Positions 34,021 to 43,412 are shown, numbered from the stretch's first letter. The stretch: DNA of 64,000 bases from BOG-938 sp048498155 (GCA_048498155.1 JBEHYN010000008.1:1-64000), one strand, 5' to 3'. The notes: generated by a model not told the origin, from the sequence alone. Numbers and translations: made by a program.

Positions 34021-34655
34021 TCCAGAAAATCCCCGAGCAGCCTCAGGCCCCGGCCTTGGGACTTTTCAGGGTGGAATTGAACCCCCGCCACATTGTCCCG
34101 GGCGACCGCGGCCACCACCGGGCCGCCATGGTCGGTCCAGGCGATGACATCGGCCGGATCGGCCGCGTACATGGCGTAGGAATGGGTGAAGTACATGTGC
34201 GCGCCTTCAGCGCTGTCACCGCCTAGAACCGGGTGAGCGCGCTGAACCTGTAGGGCGTTCCAGCCCATGTGCGGCACCTTCAGGGCGTGATCGGTCGGTT
34301 GCAGCCGACGCACTTCGCCGGGAATCCAGTCCAGACCAGGGGTTTCGCCGAACTCTAGGCCGCGCGTGGCGAGGAGCTGCAGGCCGACGCACACGCCCAG
34401 GAACGGCGCGCCGCGGCCCTTGACCGCCTCGGTCATGGCCTCCACCAGCCCCGAATGACCGTGCAACAGGCTCCAGCAGGCGGCAAAAGCGCCCACGCCC
34501 GGCAATACCAGCCGGTCGGCGCTCGCAACGCGGTCGGGATCATGGGTCACGTCCACCCGCCAGTCGCCGCCGGACCGACGCGCGGCCTCAACCAGCGCCT
34601 TTTCAGCCGAGCGCAGGTTGCCTGAGCCGTAATCGATCAGTGCGACGGTGGACAT
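34008..34655 (-). CDS. hisH: imidazole glycerol-phosphate synthase, glutaminase subunit
   Basis: Class I glutamine amidotransferase feeding ammonia to HisF. Nucleophile Cys in PFLGVCVGLQLLA, catalytic His-Glu in GVQFHPEKSQGRGLRLL. N-terminal ALIDYGSGNLRSAEKAL and LVLPGVGAF are conserved. 215 residues. Seven-base spacing to hisB. Confidence 0.95.
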   Translation of the reverse strand: MSTVALIDYGSGNLRSAEKALVEAARRSGGDWRVDVTHDPDRVASADRLVLPGVGAFAACWSLLHGHSGLVEAMTEAVKGRGAPFLGVCVGLQLLATRGLEFGETPGLDWIPGEVRRLQPTDHALKVPHMGWNALQVQRAHPVLGGDSAEGAHMYFTHSYAMYAADPADVIAWTDHGGPVVAAVARDNVAGVQFHPEKSQGRGLRLLGDFLEWRP

Positions 34656-34661
34656 GGCGGA

Positions 34662-35255
34662 TCAGAGCACGCCCTTGGTCGAGGGCGCGGCGCCTTGGGT
34701 CTTGGGGTCCAGCTCCACCGCCTCGCGCAGGGCGCGGGCGAGGGCCTTGAAGCCGCTTTCGGCGATGTGGTGGCTGTTGTCGCCGTAGAGGGTCTCAAGG
34801 TGCAGGCATACCCCGCCGTGCATGGCGAAGGCCTGGTGGAACTCCTTGAACAGCTCAGTGTCCATGTCCCCGACCTTGGGCCGGTGGAATTTCACGTTCC
34901 AGATCAGATAGGGCCGGTTGGACAGATCCAGGGCGCAGCGCGTCAGGGTCTCATCCATGGGGATATAGGCGCTGGCGAACCGACGCACCCCCTTGAAGCC
35001 GTCCGCCGCCTGCTTAAAGGCCTGGCCGATGACGATGCCGGTGTCTTCCACCGTGTGGTGCATGTCGATGTGCAGGTCGCCCTCGGTCTTCACCGTCAGG
35101 TCAAAACCGCCGTGCCGCCCGAAGGACTCCAGCATGTGGTCGAAGAAGCCGACGCCGGTGCTGATATCGGTTTTGCCGGTTCCGTCCAGGTCGATCCGCA
35201 CGCGAATGCGGGTTTCCTTGGTCTCGCGGATGACTTCTGCGGTGCGGTTGGCCAT
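34662..35255 (-). CDS. hisB: imidazoleglycerol-phosphate dehydratase
   Basis: Manganese enzyme for the sixth step of histidine synthesis; monofunctional, without the phosphatase domain of the enterobacterial fusion. The His-rich metal sites are DIDMHHTVEDTGIVIGQA-like (HHTVED) and DNSHHIAESGFKALARAL; GFFDHMLESFGRHGGFDLTV lies between them and the N-terminus. 197 residues. Its ATG is nine bases from the end of the PfkB kinase gene, so the kinase may be the first gene of the his transcript. Confidence 0.96.
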   Translation of the reverse strand: MANRTAEVIRETKETRIRVRIDLDGTGKTDISTGVGFFDHMLESFGRHGGFDLTVKTEGDLHIDMHHTVEDTGIVIGQAFKQAADGFKGVRRFASAYIPMDETLTRCALDLSNRPYLIWNVKFHRPKVGDMDTELFKEFHQAFAMHGGVCLHLETLYGDNSHHIAESGFKALARALREAVELDPKTQGAAPSTKGVL

Positions 35256-35264
35256 GACGCCCCT

Positions 35265-36254
35265 CTATAACCCGGCCTTGAGCGCCAAATCCTTAAGGGA
35301 GACTTGGGGCCGGGGGCCATAGTGGGAAATCACCTCGGCGGCGGCCAGAGAGCCCAGCCGTCCGCAGATGGCCAAGGGCCGGCCCGTCGCCAAGCCAAGG
35401 AGAAACCCTGCCGCGTATTGGTCGCCTGCGCCGGTGGTGTCCACGACTTTTTCGACCGGCGCCGGGTCCACGCTCAGAATCTCATCTCCCGCCAGCACCA
35501 CCGAGCCCTTTTCGCCCCGGGTGATCGCGGCCAGCCTGGCTCGGCCGCGCAGGGCGCGGGCGGCGGCGTCGAAGTCATCGGTCTGGAACAAGGATGTCAG
35601 CTCGGATTCATTGGCCAACAGCACATCCACCTCGCTGTCGATGAAGCCCAGCAGGGCCTCGCGGTGACGGTCGACCACGAATGCGTCCGACAGAGACAGG
35701 GCGATCAGCCGGCCCGAGGCCCGCGCCAAGCCCGCCGCCTTGGCGAAAGCGCGCCGCGCCTGGGGCGGATCGAACAGATAGCCCTCCAGATAGGTGATCT
35801 TAGCCCCCTCGATCAGAGCCATGTCCACATCGTCAGGCGTCAGATGCACCGAGGCGCCCAGGAAGGTCGCCATGGTGCGCTGGCCGTCGGGGGTGACATT
35901 GATCAGGCAGCGGGCCGTCGCTGCGCCGGAAGCCAGAGGCGGGGTGTCATAGGTCACGCCGATGGCCCCGATGTCGTGGGCGAACACTTGGCCCAGGCTG
36001 TCTGCCGCCACCTTGCCGACATAGGCCGCCCGCCCGCCCAGGCTGGCCACGCCCGCCATGGAATTGGCGGCCGAACCGCCCGAAGCCTCAATGCCCGCGG
36101 CCATGCGGCCGTAAAGCTGCTCGGCCCGCGCCTCGTCGATCAACATCATGCCGCCCTTGGGCAGACCCTCGTCGGCCAGGAAGTCGTCGCTGGATGGCGC
36201 GATAACATCGACAATGGCGTTGCCGATGGCGGCGACGTCGTAAAGCTCAGGCAT
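35265..36254 (-). CDS. PfkB-family carbohydrate/nucleoside kinase, probably adenosine kinase
   Basis: 329-residue ribokinase-fold kinase. N-terminal DVAAIGNAIVDVIAP, the GGSAANSMAGVASLGGRAAYVGKV substrate region, and the C-terminal anion hole with catalytic Asp, DTTGAGDQYAAGFLLGLATG. Alphaproteobacterial members of this subgroup are usually called adenosine kinase; an AICAR or other nucleoside substrate would fit the his neighbourhood, but the sequence does not settle it. It lies nine bases before hisB on the same strand. Confidence 0.85.
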   Translation of the reverse strand: MPELYDVAAIGNAIVDVIAPSSDDFLADEGLPKGGMMLIDEARAEQLYGRMAAGIEASGGSAANSMAGVASLGGRAAYVGKVAADSLGQVFAHDIGAIGVTYDTPPLASGAATARCLINVTPDGQRTMATFLGASVHLTPDDVDMALIEGAKITYLEGYLFDPPQARRAFAKAAGLARASGRLIALSLSDAFVVDRHREALLGFIDSEVDVLLANESELTSLFQTDDFDAAARALRGRARLAAITRGEKGSVVLAGDEILSVDPAPVEKVVDTTGAGDQYAAGFLLGLATGRPLAICGRLGSLAAAEVISHYGPRPQVSLKDLALKAGL

Positions 36255-36424
36255 GGGGCGTCCGCAGGGCTAGAGGTCGCGCGGGGTATAGACCGGTTGG
36301 GCCCGGAGGTCAGCCCGTCATGCGCGGACAGTCTGCGCGAGGGGTGGCCAAGATCCGCGGAGCGGCGCCATAGTCCACCGGCCCAAATGCCGTCTAGTCG
36401 GCGAGGGAAACGGGAGGCGTGTGC

Positions 36425-37444
36425 ATGGTGCGGGCACGAGCTTGGATTCTTGCTGTCGGACTGGCGGCGGCGCTGGTCGGCGGAGCCAACGGCCTTGCGG
36501 ACCTGCCGCCCGGCGGCGTTCGCACAGAGGTTCCGATCCGCGAAGTCGACCTGTCGAGCGGGACGCGCCGCTACACTATTCCGATCACCGTGGGCGCGAC
36601 CGCCATCAAGGCGGGGCTGGACTCCGGTTCGACCGGCTTGCGGGTGCTGCCCAACGTGCTGGCGGCGGCCGATGCGGCGACGGACGGTGGGGAGGTTACC
36701 TACAGCTACGACTCGGGCGTCAAGCTCGACGGGATTATCGGTCATGGCGCGATATCAATCGGTGAGCTGTCTGGCCGATCACCGTTGCAATTGGTCCATT
36801 TCGTGGGCTGCGTGGCGGCAAAGCCCAATTGCCCGGCGCTCCGTGTGCCTTTGGCGCAGTACGGCATTCAGGGAGACGGCCTGCCTGGCGAAGGATTCAA
36901 GGCCATCATCGGCGTGAACATGAGCGACGACGCCGCGCCCAATCCATTGGAGCGGATCGGCGCCAAGCGGTGGATCATTGAGCTGCCCCGGCCAGGGCGG
37001 CCCGCTGAAGGCCGGTTGATCCTCAACCCGACCGAGGCGGAGACCTCCGGCTATATGATGGTCCAACTCGACCCGAGCTTCAGCGGCCAGCATGGCGGGC
37101 TGCACGACGCGGCGCCGGGCTGCCTTCTGAATCTCCAGACCAAGCAGCGCATTTGTGGTCCGACCCTGATGGACACCGGAGCGCCGGGCATCAATCTGGT
37201 CGGCCCTTCGCGTCAGACGATCTGGCCCAACGAGACGCCGGCCCAGATCGTTTTCAGCGACGGCAAGAGGGTTCTCGGTTCCGACTTCGTTGTGGGCCAT
37301 CGCGAACAGGCCTCGCACTTCGCTTCTGAGGCCCGGCCCCAAGCGCGCAGCCCACGCCTTTTCGTGGGCATCATGCCCTACTTCGCCTTCTCGGTGCTCT
37401 ATGACCCCGGCCAGGGCATGATCGGACTGAAGCCGCGCGGCTAG
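36425..37444 (+). CDS. secreted pepsin-like (family A1) aspartic protease homologue
   Basis: 339 residues: signal peptide (WILAVGLAAALVGGANGLA) then a two-lobed pattern like pepsin. Lobe 1 has AGLDSGSTGLRVLP (Asp-66), the flap-like TYSYDSGVKLDGIIGHGAISIGEL (Tyr-95) and FKAIIGVNM. Lobe 2 has the second triad TLMDTGAPGINLVGPS (Asp-250) and a C-terminal VGIMPYFAFSVLYDPGQGMIGLKP, which lines up with the pepsin tail pattern. Cys pairs at 129/136 and 233/244 could form disulfides. Both Asp are kept; the Ser/Thr after the second DTG is Ala. ATG 36425 follows GGAGG with seven bases' spacing. Tail-to-tail with nth (four-base gap). Family call is by pattern, not by search. Confidence 0.72.
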   Translation: MVRARAWILAVGLAAALVGGANGLADLPPGGVRTEVPIREVDLSSGTRRYTIPITVGATAIKAGLDSGSTGLRVLPNVLAAADAATDGGEVTYSYDSGVKLDGIIGHGAISIGELSGRSPLQLVHFVGCVAAKPNCPALRVPLAQYGIQGDGLPGEGFKAIIGVNMSDDAAPNPLERIGAKRWIIELPRPGRPAEGRLILNPTEAETSGYMMVQLDPSFSGQHGGLHDAAPGCLLNLQTKQRICGPTLMDTGAPGINLVGPSRQTIWPNETPAQIVFSDGKRVLGSDFVVGHREQASHFASEARPQARSPRLFVGIMPYFAFSVLYDPGQGMIGLKPRG

Positions 37445-37448
37445 TCCC

Positions 37449-38114
37449 TCATACTCCGATATAAAGCTCCCGGCTGGGGCATAGGTCGTTGATCGTGCAG
37501 GCTTCGCAGCGGGGCTGGCGGGCTACGCAGACATAGCGGCCGTGCAGGATCAGCCAGTGGTGGGCGCGGGTCAGGTAGGGCTGGGGCACAACGGCCATGA
37601 GCTGCGCCTCGACCTTGTCGGGGGTGGAGCCGTCGGCGATGTGCAGGCGGTGGGCCACGCGGAACACGTGGGTGTCCACGGCGATGGCCGGTTCAATGTC
37701 CAGCTCATTGAGCACCACGCTGGCGGTCTTGCGCCCCACGCCAGGCAGGGCCTGGAGCGCCTGCCGGTCCAGGGGAACCTGACCCTGGTGCTGTTCCAGC
37801 AAGATGCGCGAGAGGGCGACCACGTTCTTGGCCTTGGTGCGGTAAAGGCCGATGGACTGGATGTAGGGCGTCAGGCCCTCGACCCCCAGCGCCGCCATCT
37901 TGGCCGGGGTGTCGGCGACCTTGAACAGGCGTTCGGTCGCCTTGTTGACCGACTTGTCCGTGGCCTGGGCCGACAGGGCGACGGCCACCACCAGGGTGAA
38001 GGGGCCGGAATAGTTCAGCTCGGTCTTGGGATGGTCTGTCGCTGCGGCGAACCGATCAAAGATCGCCTGAACGCGGGCGGCTTCGGCTTTAGCGGAGGGT
38101 TTGATTGCGGGCAT
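37449..38114 (-). CDS. nth: endonuclease III (DNA glycosylase/AP lyase)
   Basis: Removes oxidised pyrimidines in base-excision repair. 221 residues: helix-hairpin-helix with catalytic Lys in LPGVGRKTASVVLNE, the catalytic Asp in AIAVDTHVFRVAHRL, and the C-terminal 4Fe-4S ligand run CVARQPRCEACTINDLC. Lys-rich N-terminus. It is divergent from oxyR across about 100 bp containing an OxyR-type operator, so oxidative-stress control of both is possible. Confidence 0.95.
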   Translation of the reverse strand: MPAIKPSAKAEAARVQAIFDRFAAATDHPKTELNYSGPFTLVVAVALSAQATDKSVNKATERLFKVADTPAKMAALGVEGLTPYIQSIGLYRTKAKNVVALSRILLEQHQGQVPLDRQALQALPGVGRKTASVVLNELDIEPAIAVDTHVFRVAHRLHIADGSTPDKVEAQLMAVVPQPYLTRAHHWLILHGRYVCVARQPRCEACTINDLCPSRELYIGV

Positions 38115-38173
38115 GACCCATTAGAACCCTTCCGGTGCGAAGGGGGAAGGCGGCGTCCACCAAAATCAAATCG

Positions 38174-38206
38174 ATAGGCTTTGCGCTTCCGATAGGCCGC
38201 GCCTAT
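38174..38206. promoter_or_regulatory. predicted OxyR operator at the oxyR promoter
   Basis: ATAG-GCCGCGC-CTAT at 38192-38206 is an exact ATAG-N7-CTAT half operator of the OxyR type, as perfect six-base arms ATAGGC/GCCTAT. A further ATAG lies at 38174. The site ends nine bases before the oxyR ATG, where bound protein would block expression, as in autoregulated LysR genes. Confidence 0.6.
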
Positions 38207-38215
38207 ATCCGACCC

Positions 38216-39127
38216 ATGCTCCCCACCCTGCGCCAACTTCAATACCTCAAGCTCCTGGCCGAGCACGGATCGTTCAGCCGGGCGGCCGAAGCGGCCTATG
38301 TCACGCAGCCGACCCTGTCGGCGGGGATCCACGAGCTGGAGCGGATATTGGGCGCGCCGGTCGTGGACCGGGCGCGCTCCGGCGTGATCCTCACCGCCGT
38401 GGGCGAAGAAGCCGTGCGCCGCGCCGCCGATATCCTGGCCCGCGCTGAGGACATGGTGCAGGCGGCCAAGAGCGCGGGCCAAGCCCTGACCGGGCGCTTT
38501 CGCCTGGGGGTCATCCCGACCATCGCGCCCTTTCTGTTGCCCAAAGCCCTGCCGCTGCTGCGTGAGCGCTTTCCCCGCTTGAAGCTGTTCCTGCGCGAGG
38601 ACTTGACGCACCGCCTGATTGAATTGCTCAAGGCGGGCTCTCTGGATGCGGCCCTGATCGCCCTACCCTACGACGTGGCGGGCCTGGACTATGAGCTGGT
38701 GGGCGAGGACGAACTTTTGGCCATGGCCCCGGCCAATCACCCCATGAGCGGCCAAGCCGCCGCGACGGTCTCCATGCTGCAAGAGGGCCTGATCTTGCTG
38801 GAGGACGGCCATTGTCTGCGTGATCAGGCGCTTGAGGTGTGCGGCCTGACCCCGCCCAAGGCCTCGTCCGAGGAAAGCCTGTTCGCGGCCACCTCGTTGC
38901 ACACCCTGGTGCAGATGGTGGGCTCAGGCCTAGGCGTCTCCCTGCTGCCGGCTATGGCGCTGGAGGCCGGACTGGCCGACTCCGCCCCGGTGACGGTGCG
39001 TCCCATGGCCGTCGGCCATCCCAGTCGCCGCATCGTGGTGGCTTGGCGCGCCGGCTCCAGCCGCGATATCGAGGGCCGGCTTTTGGCGCAAACCCTGAGG
39101 GGCGACGCCCAAAGGACTGCGGCGTGA
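38216..39127 (+). CDS. oxyR: hydrogen-peroxide sensor/regulator OxyR
   Basis: LysR-family regulator of 303 residues. The winged HTH is LRQLQYLKLLAEHGSFSRAAEAAYVTQPTLSAGIHELE. The effector domain contains GHCLRDQALEVC with Cys-200 and Cys-209, the spacing of the redox-active Cys-199/Cys-208 pair of E. coli OxyR, so this is a true peroxide sensor rather than a generic LysR. ATG 38216 is chosen because it gives the normal LysR start; the open frame upstream covers the operator. It is coupled to rsmB by a GTGA overlap. ahpCD, with a similar operator, lies 23 kb away. Confidence 0.94.
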   Translation: MLPTLRQLQYLKLLAEHGSFSRAAEAAYVTQPTLSAGIHELERILGAPVVDRARSGVILTAVGEEAVRRAADILARAEDMVQAAKSAGQALTGRFRLGVIPTIAPFLLPKALPLLRERFPRLKLFLREDLTHRLIELLKAGSLDAALIALPYDVAGLDYELVGEDELLAMAPANHPMSGQAAATVSMLQEGLILLEDGHCLRDQALEVCGLTPPKASSEESLFAATSLHTLVQMVGSGLGVSLLPAMALEAGLADSAPVTVRPMAVGHPSRRIVVAWRAGSSRDIEGRLLAQTLRGDAQRTAA

Positions 39128-40413
39128 GTACCGACCTGATCGACTCAGCCGGCCTGCCCTCGCGGGCGGCCGCTCTGGAGGTGCTTCTGGCAGCCCTGGA
39201 TCATCGCGGCGGCCTGGACGAGGCCCTGGTCCGGCCGCCGTTCAGTCGGCTGGAGCCACGCGGGCGAGCATTTGCCCGCGCTCTGGTCATGCTGACCCTG
39301 CGACGGCTGGGTCAGATCGATCAGGCCCTGGAAACCAAATTGAAAAAGCCGCCGCCGGACGCGGTGCTGGGCCTTTTGCGTTTGGGCGCCGCCCAGCTGT
39401 TCTTCATGGACGTCCCCGATTTCGCGGTGGTCAACACCAGCGTCGAGCTGATCAGCGCGCGCAAGGATGGGCGTCAGTTCAAGGGCTTGGTCAACGCGGT
39501 CCTGCGGGGTTTAGCCCGCGACGGCGCCCCGGCTCTGGAGGTTGGGCGCCTGGCGCCGGACTGGCTGATGGCCCGCTGGCGCGCCGCCTATGGCCAGGAC
39601 AGCGCCCTGCGTATCGCCGCCGCCATCGCTGACGAGCCGCTGAGCGACCTGACCCTGCGCGAGACGGCCGATGCGGCCGGCTTGGCCGAGGCGCTGAACG
39701 GCCGGATCTTGCCCGGCGGCAGCCTGCGCGCTGGGTTGAAAGGCGACCTGGCGGAGTGGCCGGGCTTCGCCGAAGGGCAATGGTGGGTGCAGGACCTCTC
39801 CGCAGCCATCCCCGCGCGCCTGCTTCATGTCCAGCCGGAGCAAACCGCGCTCGATATGTGCGCCGCACCCGGCGGCAAGACCCTGCAGTTGGCCGCCGCC
39901 GGCGCCCTGGTCACGGCCCTGGACCGTTCGCCCCAACGGCAGGCCCGGATCATCCAGAACCTGCAAAGGATCGGCCTAACCGCGGAATTGGTCACCGCCG
40001 ACGCCGCCGTTTGGGCGGACGAGCGCCTATTCGACGCCGTGCTGCTGGATGCGCCCTGCACGGCCACCGGCGCCTTCCGCCGCCAGCCGGACGTGCTGTG
40101 GGCCGCCAAGCCCAGCGAAATCCCAAAGCTGGCGCAGGTTCAGGCGCGGCTGCTGGATTCGGCAACCCGGCGGGTGAAGCCTGGCGGGCGACTGGTGTAC
40201 AGCGTCTGCTCCATCGAGCCGGAAGAGGGCGAAGGTCAGGTCCAGCCCTTCCTCAAACGCCATCCGGACTTTCGCCTGGAGCCCATCTCGCCCGGCGAAG
40301 GCGGGGCGCCGGAAGCCAGTGTCACCGCCGATGGCCTGCTTCGGATTCTACCATTCCATGCGGAGGGCGGCGCGGACGGGTTTTTCGTCGCCCGTTTCAT
40401 CCGCCAAACCTAA
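39124..40413 (+). CDS. rsmB: 16S rRNA (cytosine-5)-methyltransferase, RsmB/NOP family
   Basis: 429 residues from GTG 39124, which overlaps the oxyR stop. An N-terminal NusB-like RNA-binding domain (RAAALEVLLAALDHRGGLDEALV...FKGLVNAVLRGLARDG) precedes the SAM-dependent core: motif I region ALDMCAAPGGKTLQLAAAGA, catalytic Cys in DAPCTATGAFRRQPDV, and the second Cys in VYSVCSIEPEEGEGQV. This is the RsmB layout; a close NOP/Sun paralogue is the alternative. The pairing with oxyR has no obvious functional reason. Confidence 0.92.
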   Translation: MSTDLIDSAGLPSRAAALEVLLAALDHRGGLDEALVRPPFSRLEPRGRAFARALVMLTLRRLGQIDQALETKLKKPPPDAVLGLLRLGAAQLFFMDVPDFAVVNTSVELISARKDGRQFKGLVNAVLRGLARDGAPALEVGRLAPDWLMARWRAAYGQDSALRIAAAIADEPLSDLTLRETADAAGLAEALNGRILPGGSLRAGLKGDLAEWPGFAEGQWWVQDLSAAIPARLLHVQPEQTALDMCAAPGGKTLQLAAAGALVTALDRSPQRQARIIQNLQRIGLTAELVTADAAVWADERLFDAVLLDAPCTATGAFRRQPDVLWAAKPSEIPKLAQVQARLLDSATRRVKPGGRLVYSVCSIEPEEGEGQVQPFLKRHPDFRLEPISPGEGGAPEASVTADGLLRILPFHAEGGADGFFVARFIRQT

Positions 40414-40455
40414 GGCGCGCTCGCAAAAAGCCGCGAAGCAAACTATCTAATCCGC

Positions 40456-43293
40456 ATGCCTCCCGCACGTCTGCGCCCGACCCGTCTGGAATACGTCGTC
40501 GATGGCGAGCGACTGCGTTCGCAGCTGACCGCGGCGGCGCTGGACGCCCTGGGCGATCCGGCCGAACAGCGCCGCCGGGCGCTGGATGTGCTGCGCGCGG
40601 CCCTGTTTCGCGGGCGCATGATCGCCAAGGAGCGGCTGGAGGGCGGGGCCGGTGGGATCGAGACCGCGACGCTGCTGTCCGGCGTGACCGATCAGGTCAT
40701 CTGCGCCCTGTACGACTTCACCACGGTCCACGTTTTCCGCGCCCGCAATCCGACCGAGGGCGAGCGGATGGCCCTGATGGCGGTGGGCGGCTACGGACGG
40801 GGGGCATTGGCGCCCTATTCCGACATCGATCTGCTGTTCCTGCGGCCCTACAAGCCCACCGCCCACACCGAAAGCGTGATCGAATTCATGCTCTACGCCC
40901 TGTGGGACCTGGGCTTTAAGGTTGGCCACGCCTCGCGCACCATCGAAGAGTGCATGAAGCTGTCGCGCGAAGACTTTACGATCCGCACCTCGATCCTAGA
41001 GGCGCGCAGGCTGACGGGCGACGAGCACCTGGCCGAGGCGTTGCAGCGGCGGTTTCGCGAAGAAGTGGTCAAGGGCACGGCCGCCGAATTCGTTGCCGCT
41101 AAGCTGAAGGAGCGCGACGAACGGCACGCCCGCGCCGGCGCCTCGCGCTATCTGGTCGAGCCAAACGTCAAGGAAGGCAAGGGCGGCCTGCGCGATCTGC
41201 ACACCCTGTTCTGGATCGCCCAATACACCCATCCGCCCAAGGACAAGAACGGCGAGCTGCGCAACGGCGTGGTGCAGCTGGACCTGTTCGACAAGCGCGA
41301 GGTGCGCCTGTTCATCCAGGCCTTCGATTTTTTATGGGCGGTGCGCTGCCATCTCCATTTCATCACCGGCCGCCCCGAAGAGCGGCTGAGCTTTGATCTG
41401 CAGCCCGAACTGGCCCGTCGCATGGGTTACGGCGACCGAGGCGACGCTCCGGCGGTGGAGCGCTTCATGCGGCGTTACTTCCTCATCGCCAAGGAGGTGG
41501 GCGCCTTGACCCGCGCCTTCAGCGCCAAGCTGGAGGCCGAGCAGTCCAAGATTGAGCCGCGAGGCCTCTCGCGCCTGCTGGGTCCGCGCCGCTCGTCGCG
41601 CAAGCCGCTGGATGCGCCAGGTTTTTTCGAGGATGGCGCGCGGCTGAATGTCGACGGCGTGCAGATCTTTCAACAGGACCCGATCAACCTGCTGCGCCTG
41701 TTCGTGATCGCCGACCGACGGGGCCTGGACCTGCATCCTGACGCCTTCACGGCGGTCACTCGGTCGCTGCATCTGATCACGCCCAAGGTGCGGCGCGATC
41801 CCGCCGCCGCCGCCGCCTTCCTCGATGTGTTGGCCCGGGGCAAGCACACCTACAGCGTTCTGACCTTGATGAACGATTCCGGCCTGCTGGGCCGCTACAT
41901 CCCCGAATTCGGCCGCATCGTGGCCCAGATGCAGTTCAACATGTACCACTCTTACACGGTGGATGAGCACACCTTGCGGGCCGTGGGCGTCATGGCCGAC
42001 ATCGCTGCTGGCCGCCTGATGGAGGACCACCCGCTGTCGGTGGCGACCTGGCCGCTGATCGCCGACAAGGAAGCCCTGTTCCTGGCCATGCTGCTGCACG
42101 ACACCGGCAAGGGCGGCGCGGGCGGCCAGGAAAAGGCCGGAGCCCGCTCGGCCCGCGCGGTGTGCGAGCGCATCGGGCTGGAGCATGAGCGGGTTGAGGC
42201 CATCGCCTGGTTGGTGGAGCATCACCTGGTGATGAGCGACTTCGCCCAGAAGCGCGACGTGGCCGACCCGCGCACGGTGGCCGCCTTCGCCCGGATCGTG
42301 GAAAACCCCGAACGCCTGCGCCAACTGCTGGTCCTGACCACCTCCGACATCCGCGCGGTGGGCCCGGGCGTGTGGAACGGCTGGAAGGGCCAGCTTCTGC
42401 GTGAACTGTTCCATTCCACCGAAGCCCTATTCAGGGGCGGGCGTGGGTCAGACCCCGCCGCTGCCTTCCGTCGCAGCCAGCGCCAGGCGGCGGGCGAGGC
42501 GCGCGAGAAGTTGATCGCTGCGGCGCCCGCCGCCTCCGCCTGGGCGCCCGCGATGGAGGACGCCTATTTCACCGGTTTTCCCTTGTCCGACCTCGTGCAG
42601 CACGCTGGACTGATCCAGCGCGGGGGCCAGGCGGGCGGCGCGGCCGCCTTCGCCCGTCTTCGCCCGGAATACAACGCCACCGAAGTAGCCGTGACCGCTA
42701 GGGACCGTCGCGGCCTGTTCGCCGACATGGCCTCGGCCCTGTCGGGACTGGGAGCCAATGTGGTGGCGGCCAAGGTCTACACCTCCAAGACCGGCCAGGC
42801 CCTGGACGTGTTCCATGTGCAGGACGCCACCGGCGCGCCCTTCGGCTGTGACAGCCCCCGCCTGATCGAACGCTTGACCATCGGCTTGGAGGCGGCCGGC
42901 CGGGGCGAGAGCCTGTCGCTGGAGCCCGCGCGCACCGCTGATCTGGGCCGGGCCGCCGCCTTTTCCATCGCGCCCACCGTGGCGATCGACAACGACACGG
43001 CGGAGGACGCCACCGTGGTGGAAGCCTCCGGACGCGACCGGCCAGGCTTACTGGCCGCCCTGGCGCGGACCCTGTCGGAGGCGGGCCTATCCATCCAATC
43101 GGCCCATATCGATAACTACGGCGAACGGGCGGTGGACGCCTTTTACGTGCACGACGGTGCGGGCAAGCTGTCGGACGGGCGCAAGGTCAACGCCCTGAAG
43201 GGCGCCCTGCTTAAGGCCCTCAACGACGATGAAACCGCCCCCACCGGCGGGCGACCCCGCTTGGAACGGGCTAGGGCCAGCGTCGGGCGCTGA
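40456..43293 (+). CDS. glnD: bifunctional uridylyltransferase/uridylyl-removing enzyme GlnD
   Basis: Nitrogen sensor that uridylylates and deuridylylates PII proteins. 945 residues: nucleotidyltransferase domain with GGYGRGALAPYSDIDLLFL from about residue 111 (metal-binding DID), a glutamine-responsive linker, the HD domain with FLAMLLHDTGKGGAG near residue 545 and VEHHLVMSDFAQKRD, then two ACT domains (VTARDRRGLFADMASALSGLGANVV and VEASGRDRPGLLAALARTLSEAGLSI). All catalytic motifs look intact. The start ATG is 42 bases from rsmB. glnB is not in the window. Confidence 0.97.
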   Translation: MPPARLRPTRLEYVVDGERLRSQLTAAALDALGDPAEQRRRALDVLRAALFRGRMIAKERLEGGAGGIETATLLSGVTDQVICALYDFTTVHVFRARNPTEGERMALMAVGGYGRGALAPYSDIDLLFLRPYKPTAHTESVIEFMLYALWDLGFKVGHASRTIEECMKLSREDFTIRTSILEARRLTGDEHLAEALQRRFREEVVKGTAAEFVAAKLKERDERHARAGASRYLVEPNVKEGKGGLRDLHTLFWIAQYTHPPKDKNGELRNGVVQLDLFDKREVRLFIQAFDFLWAVRCHLHFITGRPEERLSFDLQPELARRMGYGDRGDAPAVERFMRRYFLIAKEVGALTRAFSAKLEAEQSKIEPRGLSRLLGPRRSSRKPLDAPGFFEDGARLNVDGVQIFQQDPINLLRLFVIADRRGLDLHPDAFTAVTRSLHLITPKVRRDPAAAAAFLDVLARGKHTYSVLTLMNDSGLLGRYIPEFGRIVAQMQFNMYHSYTVDEHTLRAVGVMADIAAGRLMEDHPLSVATWPLIADKEALFLAMLLHDTGKGGAGGQEKAGARSARAVCERIGLEHERVEAIAWLVEHHLVMSDFAQKRDVADPRTVAAFARIVENPERLRQLLVLTTSDIRAVGPGVWNGWKGQLLRELFHSTEALFRGGRGSDPAAAFRRSQRQAAGEAREKLIAAAPAASAWAPAMEDAYFTGFPLSDLVQHAGLIQRGGQAGGAAAFARLRPEYNATEVAVTARDRRGLFADMASALSGLGANVVAAKVYTSKTGQALDVFHVQDATGAPFGCDSPRLIERLTIGLEAAGRGESLSLEPARTADLGRAAAFSIAPTVAIDNDTAEDATVVEASGRDRPGLLAALARTLSEAGLSIQSAHIDNYGERAVDAFYVHDGAGKLSDGRKVNALKGALLKALNDDETAPTGGRPRLERARASVGR

Positions 43294-43412
43294 AAACGCG
43301 CGCCTGAGCGCCTATTTCAGGGGCGTAAGGCAAGATTGCGCCGCCCAGCGCACGCACAGGCTTAACGGCCAGCCATTTTCGCGCCATGGTGGCCTCGCCT
43401 AGGGAGGCCCCG

